This document shows, in pieces, positions 18,462 through 26,294 of a DNA stretch of 64,000 nucleotides. Positions within the stretch are counted from its first letter, which is position 1. The number at the start of each line of letters is the position of its first letter. The notes below the pieces were generated by a model. It searched no databases. It saw nothing but the letters and a program-made list of their open reading frames with translations, and was not told where the DNA came from. The position numbers and the translations under genes were made by a program. Location: NCBI GenBank assembly GCA_029233925.1, contig JARGOX010000012.1, forward strand, positions 124,001 to 188,000. The letters run 5' to 3'. The DNA is from Rhizobiaceae bacterium. GTDB lineage: Bacteria > Pseudomonadota > Alphaproteobacteria > Rhizobiales > Rhizobiaceae.

Positions 18462-19229
18462 ATGATTGTATGGGGCGAAAAAGGGCGTGGCGGCGATCGT
18501 GCCGTGTCTTGCCTGCTGATCGCATTGCTTGCAGCCGGAACAGTTCTTTGCACCGTTCATCCGACAAGAGCCTCCGCTCAGCAGGCACACATAAATTATG
18601 ACCGATTGGCGCTCAGTGACATCGGCAAGGCCGAGCCAGACACTGTCGAAGACCTCCCAGCTGCAGAAAGCGGTATCCCCGAAGACGCCCTGACCAAGGA
18701 TGGGGACAGTCTGGAAACCGGCGTTTCGGAGGAGGACGCGCACGCTCCACCGCGGGTTACCGCCCCGCCAATCCTTTACGATCTGACCAGCCTGCCGGAG
18801 CCGGTGCGGCGCATGCGTGATCTTATCATTGCCGCTGCCTCTGAGGGCGATATTGAAAACCTGCGTCCCTTGCTGGGAACCGGCCCCACCCAGACGCAAT
18901 TGTCTATCAGCGGACTTGATGGCGACCCGATAGACTTTCTGCGTGACACCTCAGGCGATGGAGAAGGCCAGGAGCTGCTGGCCATCCTGCTGGATATATT
19001 GAATGCCGGCTTTGTCCATCTGGATGAAGGTGGACCGAACGAATCCTATCTTTGGCCCTATTTCTATTCCGTTCCGCTGGACCAGTTGGAAAACAGGCAG
19101 ATGGTTGAATTGTACCGCATCGTGACCGCCGGGGATTACGAGGACATGAGAGCCTATGGCGGCTACAATTTTTATCGAACGGCCATCGGCCCCGAAGGTG
19201 ACTGGAAATTCTATGTGGCCGGGGACTGA
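18462..19229 (+). CDS. Exported hypothetical protein
   Basis: This 255-aa protein has a hydrophobic N-terminal segment (about 19-35) consistent with a signal peptide or anchor. A variable acidic linker follows to about residue 100 and then a more conserved C-terminal domain ending in ...RTAIGPEGDWKFYVAGD. The C-terminal part contains many Tyr/Trp and acidic residues but no motif I recognise. The start at MIVWGEKGRG puts the hydrophobic part at the N-terminus; the frame is open for 23 codons upstream and overlaps the preceding gene. Confidence 0.65.
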   Translation: MIVWGEKGRGGDRAVSCLLIALLAAGTVLCTVHPTRASAQQAHINYDRLALSDIGKAEPDTVEDLPAAESGIPEDALTKDGDSLETGVSEEDAHAPPRVTAPPILYDLTSLPEPVRRMRDLIIAAASEGDIENLRPLLGTGPTQTQLSISGLDGDPIDFLRDTSGDGEGQELLAILLDILNAGFVHLDEGGPNESYLWPYFYSVPLDQLENRQMVELYRIVTAGDYEDMRAYGGYNFYRTAIGPEGDWKFYVAGD

Positions 19230-19331
19230 CATCCTACCGGTTCAAACTCAACGATCTCACCAGAACCACTTGCCCATCCCACCAGACCGGACTACCTAAA
19301 GCCAAGCACCAAATCACCAAGCGAGAGCCCA

Positions 19332-20189
19332 ATGACCTGTCTGACACTTGCGCATAGAAGCCTGGTTTGCATCAGCGGCGAAGATGCCCAATCGCTGATG
19401 CAGGATGTCATCTCCTGTGATGTCGACAACCTGCCCGATGGCATCGTTCGGCCGGGCGCCCTGTTGACCCCGCAGGGAAAGATAATGTTTGATTTTCTGG
19501 TCTCACGTGATGGCGAAGGCCGGTTCCTCTTTGACATGAACACAACGCAGATTGCAGCTTTTGTTCAGCGCATGACCATGTACCGGTTGCGCGCCAAAGC
19601 GCAAATCAGTGCGCTTGAAGACCTGTCCGTCCAGGCCGTCTGGGACATGGATGCGAAGCCAGGTTTCCTGCAAGACAGCCGGTTTGTTGAAGGCATCCCC
19701 GTCTACCGGGTCTACGGCCAGGCACTGGCATGCGACGCACTGCAGGCCGATTATGATCTGTTGAGGATTGAAGCAGGCGTCGCCGAGGCGGAAGCCGATT
19801 ACAAGCTTTCCGATGTTTTTCCCCACGACGTCCTGATGGACCTGAACGGCGGGGTATCCTTCAAAAAGGGTTGTTTCGTTGGTCAGGAGGTTGTCTCGCG
19901 CATGCAACATCGTGCAACCGCGCGGCGTCGCGTCGTGAGCGTGCGGGCCCATGCACCGCTGCCCGATACCGAAACACCGATCATGGCGAATGGCCGCGCG
20001 GCAGGAACGCTCGGGACTGTTGTCGGCGATCGCGGGCTGGCATTGGTGCGCATCGACAAGATTGGAGCGGCCCTGGACGCCGACCAGCCCATCTTGGCCG
20101 GTGACGTCGCTGTGACGATCACCCTGCCCGCCTGGACGAAGCTTGTCTTTCCAAGAGCCGAAAGCACTACCGAGGCTGACGGGGACTGA
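19332..20189 (+). CDS. ygfZ: YgfZ/GcvT-like folate-binding protein
   Basis: This 285-aa protein is related to the glycine-cleavage T-protein fold and binds tetrahydrofolate. The family signature K-G-C-F-V-G-Q-E is at residues 179-186, with C181 the conserved Cys. It supports Fe-S cluster maturation and certain tRNA modifications and acts in the cytoplasm. The N-terminus SLVCISGEDAQSLMQ is typical. The next gene begins five bases after its stop. Confidence 0.9.
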   Translation: MTCLTLAHRSLVCISGEDAQSLMQDVISCDVDNLPDGIVRPGALLTPQGKIMFDFLVSRDGEGRFLFDMNTTQIAAFVQRMTMYRLRAKAQISALEDLSVQAVWDMDAKPGFLQDSRFVEGIPVYRVYGQALACDALQADYDLLRIEAGVAEAEADYKLSDVFPHDVLMDLNGGVSFKKGCFVGQEVVSRMQHRATARRRVVSVRAHAPLPDTETPIMANGRAAGTLGTVVGDRGLALVRIDKIGAALDADQPILAGDVAVTITLPAWTKLVFPRAESTTEADGD

Positions 20190-20194
20190 CTGCC

Positions 20195-20818
20195 ATGACG
20201 TCCGTTCGACCCGCACCACGCGCCTGGCAACGAATGCTTTCGGGACGCCGTCTGGATCTGCTGGATCCCTCGCCGCTTGATGTCGAGGTTTCCGACATTG
20301 CCCATGGCCTTTCACGCGTGGCGCGTTGGAACGGGCAAACAAAAGGCTCCCATGCTTTTTCCGTTGCACAACACTCGCTGGTCGTTGAACGCATTTTTGC
20401 CAGGCTGCGCCCTGCAGCCAGTGCCGATGATTGTCTGGTGGCACTGCTTCACGATGCACCGGAATACGTCATCGGGGACATGATTTCGCCGTTCAAGGCA
20501 ATTGTCGGAGGGGATTACAAGAAGGTGGAGAAGCGCCTTGAAGAGGCCATTCATCTGCGTTTTTCGCTGCCGCCGTCGACATCCAGAGTGCTGAAAACCC
20601 AGATCAAACGGGCCGACCGGATTTCGGCCTATTTTGAAGCCGTTGCACTGGCCGGGTTTTCTGAAGAGGAAGCCATCAAGCTTTTTGGACGACCGCGCGG
20701 GATCAGCCGTGATATGGTGGAAATGGAACCGCTGCCGATCACCACGGTTCAGCGCGCATTCATGCGGCGCTATCAGGAAATTGAAGCCTGGCGCGGCACG
20801 AAACCGAACAAAAAATGA
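20195..20818 (+). CDS. HD-domain phosphohydrolase, YfbR-like
   Basis: This 207-aa protein has the HD-superfamily metal sites: HAFSVAQHSLVV (residues about 51-62), then LLHDAPEYVIGD (about 88-99). The arrangement matches YfbR-like 5'-nucleotidases that act on deoxyribonucleoside monophosphates. Its stop overlaps the start of the phosphatase gene by four bases (ATGA), and ygfZ ends five bases upstream. Nucleotide turnover is the family expectation; the substrate is not proven. Confidence 0.85.
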   Translation: MTSVRPAPRAWQRMLSGRRLDLLDPSPLDVEVSDIAHGLSRVARWNGQTKGSHAFSVAQHSLVVERIFARLRPAASADDCLVALLHDAPEYVIGDMISPFKAIVGGDYKKVEKRLEEAIHLRFSLPPSTSRVLKTQIKRADRISAYFEAVALAGFSEEEAIKLFGRPRGISRDMVEMEPLPITTVQRAFMRRYQEIEAWRGTKPNKK

Positions 20819-21345
20819 AAAGGCTGTCGATGCCGCAACTCATCGTCTGTTCCCTCTCCCGTCTGATCCAGACCGCCGAGCTGCATCAGCCACGCGAAAT
20901 GATCACGCTGCTTTCGGCCAAAAACGACATGCAGCGTCCGGCCGGCATTCGCCCCGAGCGTCATCTCTTTCTGGACATGAATGACATCAGCGTTGCGGTT
21001 GACGGGCTAAACAGACCGGAAGAGCACCATATTGACCAATTGATCGACTTCGCAAGGACCTGGGACAGATCCGCGCCGCTGCTCGTCCATTGCTGGATGG
21101 GCATCTCCAGATCAACGGCAGCGGCCTATATCATTGCCTCGGCGCTCAATCCCGATCTTGATGAAATGCAACTGGCCCTTGAGCTGCGCCGCCGCTCCCC
21201 GTCGGCGACCCCCAATGTCCGCATGGTCACCCTTGCGGACCATGTGCTGAAGCGTGACGGCCGGATGATCACCGCCATAAAGCGCATTGGTCGCGGTGCA
21301 CAGGCCTCGGAAGGCTCACCCTTCCTCATGCCGCTGGAGTTATAG
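20815..21345 (+). CDS. Protein-tyrosine-phosphatase-like protein
   Basis: This 176-aa protein carries the P-loop H92-C93-W-M-G-I-S-R99-S, matching the HC-x5-R active site of cysteine phosphatases. A possible general acid lies in the DMNDIS region (54-59). The family is small and rhizobial, annotated as tyrosine phosphatase; the actual substrate could be a protein or a small phosphoester. It is translationally coupled to the HD gene and followed two bases later by the NadQ-like regulator, suggesting a shared transcript. Confidence 0.82.
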   Translation: MKRLSMPQLIVCSLSRLIQTAELHQPREMITLLSAKNDMQRPAGIRPERHLFLDMNDISVAVDGLNRPEEHHIDQLIDFARTWDRSAPLLVHCWMGISRSTAAAYIIASALNPDLDEMQLALELRRRSPSATPNVRMVTLADHVLKRDGRMITAIKRIGRGAQASEGSPFLMPLEL

Positions 21346-21347
21346 CC

Positions 21348-22340
21348 ATGACGGCGGGGTCGACAGCAATTGCAATCGGTTTGAACGCGGCCATCGTCAC
21401 AGTGATGGAGAATGAGCCGCAGATTCTCGTCATTTCCATGGACGAGGCCAGGGCCACGAATGGCGCTTTGCTGGACGGGTTGCCGCTTGGTTCCTTTGAT
21501 CCCCTGCATCACCGGACGTTCGAAACCGGATTGCGCGCATCGGTGGAGGAGCAGACAGCCCTGCATCTGGGTTATGTCGAACAACTCTATACATTCGGCG
21601 ACCGGGGCCGACAAAAACAACCCGATGACACCGGACCGCACATCATATCCGTCGGCTATCTGGCGCTGACCCGCGATGACGGCAATCAGAGCGGCGCACT
21701 GCAGCGCGCGGGTGCCGCCTGGCACAAATGGTATGGTTACCTGCCATGGGAGGACTGGCGCTCCGGACGCCCGCCGATGCTGGACGAAATCATCATGCCG
21801 GCCCTGAAAGACTGGGCAAACAAGCCCCAAAATGCGGACAGCAACCGGCATCTTCCAAGCCGCAAATCGAGATTGCGGCTGGCCTTTGGCGACCATGATT
21901 TCCCCTGGGATGAGGAACGTGTTCTGGAACGCTACGAAATCCTCTACGAAGCGGGCCTGATTGAAGAGGCTGTCAGCGATGGTCGTATCGCGCAGACAGG
22001 ACTGTCCGGCGAACTGGGCCGTCAAATGCGGCTTGATCACCGGCGCATATTGGCAACCGCCATCGCGCGGTTGCGTGGCAAGTTGAAATACCGCCCGGTG
22101 GTTTTCGAATTGATGCCACCGGAATTCACCCTGACCGCACTGCAGTCAACCGTCGAAGCCATTTCCGGGCGCCACCTGCACAAACAGAATTTCCGACGCC
22201 TTGTGGAAGGCGCGGAACTGGTCGAACCGACCGGACACACCAGCGTCGCCACAGGTGGTCGTCCGGCCGCGCTTTACCGGTTCCGAAGAAAGATATTCGA
22301 AGAGCGCCCCGCCCCCGGAATCAAGGTCGGCGGACGGTAG
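21348..22340 (+). CDS. NadQ/NrtR-like regulator: NUDIX-type sensor plus winged helix
   Basis: This 330-aa protein has an N-terminal NUDIX-fold half and a C-terminal winged-helix half (from about residue 225: RGKLKYRPVVFELMPPEFTL). That layout is shared by NrtR and by the COG4111 group, which I recall being called NadQ in Alphaproteobacteria. The catalytic NUDIX box is not recognisable, so it probably senses rather than hydrolyses an NAD-related ligand. The C-terminal KQNFRR and GRPAALYRF are typical of the DNA-binding domain. Its likely target, nadABC, lies 15 kb away with a strong palindrome upstream. The family is firm; the name and target are inference. Confidence 0.78.
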   Translation: MTAGSTAIAIGLNAAIVTVMENEPQILVISMDEARATNGALLDGLPLGSFDPLHHRTFETGLRASVEEQTALHLGYVEQLYTFGDRGRQKQPDDTGPHIISVGYLALTRDDGNQSGALQRAGAAWHKWYGYLPWEDWRSGRPPMLDEIIMPALKDWANKPQNADSNRHLPSRKSRLRLAFGDHDFPWDEERVLERYEILYEAGLIEEAVSDGRIAQTGLSGELGRQMRLDHRRILATAIARLRGKLKYRPVVFELMPPEFTLTALQSTVEAISGRHLHKQNFRRLVEGAELVEPTGHTSVATGGRPAALYRFRRKIFEERPAPGIKVGGR

Positions 22341-22371
22341 GTCTCGCACAATTGCCGGGATTACTCAAAGT

Positions 22372-23436
22372 TCAAGTGGCCCGCTTTCTCATGCCGTCAT
22401 TCGCAGCACCCGAGGGAACCAAAGCCCTGACCAGGGTCTTCATGTCCAGAACCCCAATGGGCTTGCCGTCACCCATGACGGTGTAACTGTGACCGGTATC
22501 CCCGTTTGATCTGGAGATGATTGTCTCCAACGTGTCTTCCGCATCGACTTCACCGGATACAATCACATGGCCTGCCTTCTCTGCAGGTGTCATGATGGAA
22601 CGGGCGCGCAGGACCCGCGCACGATTGATGTCGCTGATAAAGTCGACGATATAGGGATCATTGGGGTTCAGGAGAATTTCCTGTGGCTCGCCCTGTTGTA
22701 TGACGATACCGTCCTTCAGGATCACAAGGTGATCTGCGAGTTTCAACGCCTCATCAAGGTCGTGGCTGATGAACACAATTGTCTTTCTCAGTTCCTGTTG
22801 GAGTTCCAGCAGAAGGTCCTGCATGTCTGTCCTGATCAGCGGATCAAGTGCGGAGAAGGCTTCGTCCATCAGCATGATCGGCGCATTTGAGGTCAGCGCC
22901 CGGGAGATGCCGACTCTTTGCTTCATGCCGCCGGAAAGTTGATGCGGATACTGATGCCCCTGACCTTTCAGGCCTACCCGCTCCAGCCACTCATGAGCAG
23001 CCTTTTCGTAACCCGCCCTGCCTTCGCCGCGCACCGCCTGCGCCATGCCGGTATTTTGCAGGACAGTTCTATGCGGCAGCAGGGCGAAATGCTGGAAAAC
23101 CATAGACATCTGCATGCGCCGCATTTGCCGCAACCGATCCTCCCCGAATTCCAGCACGTTCTCGCCATCGACCCAGATTTCGCCTGCCGTCGGCTCGATC
23201 AGCCGGTTGACATGCCGGATCAGCGTCGATTTGCCGGAACCCGACAAGCCCATGATGACCGTGATGTCGCCGGCATGCATATCGACGTTGATATCGCGCA
23301 ATCCAAGCACATGGCCATGACTTTCCATGAGTTCGGACTTGCTCATGCCGTCCAGGACATGCTTCATCGCATCCTGCGGTGCTGCTCCGAATACCTTGTA
23401 CAGGTTTCGGATGGAGATGCTGATTTCCTTAGGCAT
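22372..23436 (-). CDS. proV: Betaine-type ABC importer, ATPase
   Basis: This 354-aa ATPase belongs to the ProV/OpuAA/ChoV group. It has Walker A GLSGSGKS, signature LSGGMKQR, Walker B IMLMDEAFS and a C-terminal regulatory tail of CBS type (GHSYTVMGDGKPIGVLD). The second ATG is preferred: GGGAG sits directly against the first and six bases from the second. It is the last gene of an eight-gene leftward unit and converges with the NadQ-like gene. The ProV label reflects family, not proven substrate. Confidence 0.88.
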   Translation of the reverse strand: MPKEISISIRNLYKVFGAAPQDAMKHVLDGMSKSELMESHGHVLGLRDINVDMHAGDITVIMGLSGSGKSTLIRHVNRLIEPTAGEIWVDGENVLEFGEDRLRQMRRMQMSMVFQHFALLPHRTVLQNTGMAQAVRGEGRAGYEKAAHEWLERVGLKGQGHQYPHQLSGGMKQRVGISRALTSNAPIMLMDEAFSALDPLIRTDMQDLLLELQQELRKTIVFISHDLDEALKLADHLVILKDGIVIQQGEPQEILLNPNDPYIVDFISDINRARVLRARSIMTPAEKAGHVIVSGEVDAEDTLETIISRSNGDTGHSYTVMGDGKPIGVLDMKTLVRALVPSGAANDGMRKRAT

Positions 23437-23448
23437 TTTCATCTCCCT

Positions 23449-24507
23449 TCAGTGACGACCGACGCTGGTCGAGGCATTCACTCTTGCCAGCGCTGCCTTT
23501 GTCACGCGGTCAAGAATGACAGCAAGCAACACAATGCCGAGACCGGCAACGAGGCCTACGCCAAGTTCGAGGTTTCTGATGCCACGCAGCACCAGAACGC
23601 CGAGTCCCGGGGCCGAAACCAGCGAGGCAATAACCACCATCGCGAGACTCATCATGATGGTCTGATTGACCCCTGCCATAATGTTGGGAAGGGCCAGCGG
23701 AATCTGAACACCGAACAGCTTCTGACGCTTCGTCATGCCGAATGCATCGGCTGCCTCGATCACCTCCTGATCGACGAGACGGATGCCCAGATCGGTCAGG
23801 CGGACAACCGGAACGATCGCGTAAAGGATAATCGCGATTCCATAGAGCTTCGGTTCGGTGACCGAGAACAGGAAAATCAGTGGAATGAGATAGACGAAGG
23901 TCGGCAACGTCTGGAGCATGTCTAGGACCGGGATCATCAGCCTTTGCATCCTGTCACTGCGGGACATGGCAATCCCGATCGGCACACCGAGCAAAACGCA
24001 CAGAAAGGCGCAAACGAAGATGATGGAGAGGGTCTGCATGGCGTAATCATAGTGGTCTATGAACGCCAGAAACAGCAGAGCGCCAGCCACAAATGCCATC
24101 AGCCGAACGGATCTGGAAGCGACATAGGCAAGCGTTGCAAGAAAAAAGATCATCAGCCACCAGGGCGTCGCGGCAAACAGGTAAAGCGCGCCTTCCAGCA
24201 GCCAGCTAAGCGGCTGGGTAAGCGGATCGAGCACCGCTTTGAGGCCATCCTTGATGCCCAGAAAGCTGTTTTCCACGCTCTTTGTCATGTCTCGTGTTCG
24301 TGCGAACTGCGCACATGCGCGGTTGAGCTCGTCGAGGGAAGGAAATGGCAGGTTCCAGATCGAATCCAGAGCAAACCCGTCTTCAGCGCCGCCCGTTTTC
24401 TTCCTGGCCAGCAATTCCGCCATCGTCATGGGACCATCTGAACTGCCTTTCTCGCCACACCAGGCGCGCAAGCCCAGTCCGTCGAAAAGGAAATCATACG
24501 TCGCCAT
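23449..24507 (-). CDS. proW: Betaine-type ABC importer, permease
   Basis: This 352-aa inner-membrane protein has a BPD-transporter permease domain (about 130-345). The EAA-like loop EVIEAADAFGMTKRQKLFG contacts the ATPase. A roughly 115-residue N-terminal extension precedes the first helices, as in ProW rather than the shorter OpuAB. The ATG at 24507 has GGGGAGAACGCC before it; the longer frame is unlikely. It ends 12 bases before proV. Confidence 0.88.
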   Translation of the reverse strand: MATYDFLFDGLGLRAWCGEKGSSDGPMTMAELLARKKTGGAEDGFALDSIWNLPFPSLDELNRACAQFARTRDMTKSVENSFLGIKDGLKAVLDPLTQPLSWLLEGALYLFAATPWWLMIFFLATLAYVASRSVRLMAFVAGALLFLAFIDHYDYAMQTLSIIFVCAFLCVLLGVPIGIAMSRSDRMQRLMIPVLDMLQTLPTFVYLIPLIFLFSVTEPKLYGIAIILYAIVPVVRLTDLGIRLVDQEVIEAADAFGMTKRQKLFGVQIPLALPNIMAGVNQTIMMSLAMVVIASLVSAPGLGVLVLRGIRNLELGVGLVAGLGIVLLAVILDRVTKAALARVNASTSVGRH

Positions 24508-24577
24508 GGCGTTCTCCCCGGTTTTATTCTTTTCCCAAGAAAGGGGCGAAGCCGATGGCCTCACCCCTCCTGTTTTA

Positions 24578-25540
24578 TCAATCGAACAGGGCGGAGAGTT
24601 TCTCGCGCGCTGCGTCGTTGACCCAATTCTCCCATGTGGATTTGTTCTCTGTCAGGAAGTGAACGGCGGCCTCTTCCGACGAGGCCCCATTGTCTGCCTG
24701 CCAGGCGAGTAACTGGCTGAGCCCCTGCGAGGTAAACGATATCTTGCTGACAAGATCGAAGATTTCCGGATTGTTTTCGGCAAAATCAGCGGTCACGACC
24801 GTCAGAACCGGAGCAGCGGGGTATGCCGATTTGGCCGGTGACTTGCAATCAACGGTCTGGTTGCAGGCATGGATCTCCGCATCATGAGGCCCCATGTCGA
24901 CGGGCACCATGTTGTAGCGGCCAAGAACTGCAGTTGGACCGTACATATAGCCGAAGAAGGGTTCCTTGTTTTCGTAGGCAGAAGCCATGGCCGCCGAGAG
25001 GGTTTCACCGGAACCGTGGTTGAAAACCTCCATGCCGTGCTTGTCGAATTCGAAAGCCTTTATCAGATTGTCGTTGGCGATGCGGCAACCCCAGCCGTCA
25101 GGGCAGTTGTGAAATTTCCCACCAACCAGAGCCGGATTTGCGAGAACCCCATCAATCGTGGCCAATTCGGGGTGTTGCTCAACGAGGTAGTCCGGAACCC
25201 ACCAGTTCTCGGTGCCGCCATCTGAAAATACATCCGTGGCTTTTTTCACCTTTCCTTCGGCTTCAAGCTTGGTGTAGAGCGGTGCTGAGTTGATCCAAAG
25301 CTCCGGCACAACGTCCGGTTCGTTGTTCTCGGCAAGCGACGTGATTGCAGTGGTGGTAGCCGAAGGCACGAGCGTCACTTCGCAACCATAGCCCTGGGTC
25401 ATCAGGAATTCAGTGACCTTGGTGATGAACGATGCCGAAGCCCAGTTCATCTCGGCCAAAGAAACCTTCCCGCATTCGGCATGCGCGACGCCAGGAAGGG
25501 TAAAGGCACCCAATGCGATCGCAAACAGCAATTTTTTCAT
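24578..25540 (-). CDS. proX: Betaine-type ABC importer, substrate-binding protein
   Basis: This 320-aa periplasmic protein has a clear signal peptide (MKKLLFAIALGAF...AHA). The body fits the OpuAC/ProX group with several Trp residues placed to build an aromatic cage: MNWASAS, ELWINS, NWWVPDY and DGWGC. Such cages hold quaternary ammonium groups, so the ligand is probably a betaine-like cation. Two paired-cysteine regions (CPDGWGC and the CNQTVDC segment) may be disulfides. GAGAAAAGAT precedes the ATG. The degradative genes upstream suggest import for catabolism rather than osmoprotection alone. Confidence 0.88.
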   Translation of the reverse strand: MKKLLFAIALGAFTLPGVAHAECGKVSLAEMNWASASFITKVTEFLMTQGYGCEVTLVPSATTTAITSLAENNEPDVVPELWINSAPLYTKLEAEGKVKKATDVFSDGGTENWWVPDYLVEQHPELATIDGVLANPALVGGKFHNCPDGWGCRIANDNLIKAFEFDKHGMEVFNHGSGETLSAAMASAYENKEPFFGYMYGPTAVLGRYNMVPVDMGPHDAEIHACNQTVDCKSPAKSAYPAAPVLTVVTADFAENNPEIFDLVSKISFTSQGLSQLLAWQADNGASSEEAAVHFLTENKSTWENWVNDAAREKLSALFD

Positions 25541-25615
25541 ATCTTTTCTCCCAGTTGGTCTTTCATGAAAGTGTCGCCGGGCCGAATGGCCGGGCATGAT
25601 TGGAATTTGAAGGCT

Positions 25616-26290
25616 TCAGTCATTGTCACCTTCCTCTCCACCCGCTCCGGCCTGCGAACGGGCCGAGGTCGGAACCGTCGTCCGCAATGCCAGGGCGTTC
25701 AGTTCCCCGTACTGCGCATTGCATATTTCTGCGTGGTGGAATTGCGACCACATCGGCATGGCGCGCCGCACATTTTCGCACGCAATTGTCACATCAACGG
25801 GTTTGCAAGTATCCACAGAGCTTTCGATAAGCGGAGGCTGCTCCGGCTGCAAAAAAACCTGATTATCCGTCCAGAAAACGCCAATGGGCCGGGCCAGGAA
25901 ATTCGCTGCACGCGCTACGAACGGTACGACAAGAAGCGGCTGTGCGACCGCCACGCATTCTACCGGGTGGGTGGACGGTCCTTCCTGCAAGGTCGCAAAA
26001 TCGGCAATGGCTATACCCGTGCGCAACGGACAAAGCTGGCCAACAGCAGCCCAGCGGCCTCGGGACGGCAATGGAGCGCAGGCGCGCGCGCCGTTCAGCA
26101 CCGCCAGGATTGTTCCAGCCCAGTCCAGACCGGCACGCGACAGCCAAACCGAAGCAAATGCCGCCTCTTCAGCCTCGCCCCATTCGTAACCGGCGCCGCG
26201 CGCAGCGCGATAGGTCAGCGACGATATTTCCGAGAGCGACAGGAAGATGCTGTCGGGGCCGGCAACGGATTCGGGTGTGATCGCGTTCAT
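25616..26290 (-). CDS. DUF3726 protein
   Basis: This 224-aa protein matches DUF3726, known mostly from Alphaproteobacteria. The recognisable block is LSLSEISSLTYRAARGAGY then EWGEAEEAAFASVWLSRAGLD (residues 20-62). No catalytic motif or signal is seen and no biochemical function is known to me. AGGTGATCGA precedes the ATG, which begins four bases after the 559-aa gene ends, so the two are probably made together. Its place between putative catabolic enzymes and the importer suggests an enzymatic or accessory role in the same pathway. Confidence 0.8.
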   Translation of the reverse strand: MNAITPESVAGPDSIFLSLSEISSLTYRAARGAGYEWGEAEEAAFASVWLSRAGLDWAGTILAVLNGARACAPLPSRGRWAAVGQLCPLRTGIAIADFATLQEGPSTHPVECVAVAQPLLVVPFVARAANFLARPIGVFWTDNQVFLQPEQPPLIESSVDTCKPVDVTIACENVRRAMPMWSQFHHAEICNAQYGELNALALRTTVPTSARSQAGAGGEEGDND

Positions 26291-26294
26291 TCGA

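Noticed and set aside
19503-20459. 318-codon minus-strand frame opposite ygfZ and the HD gene
   Set aside because: Both plus-strand genes carry full family motifs; this frame spans their junction and has none.
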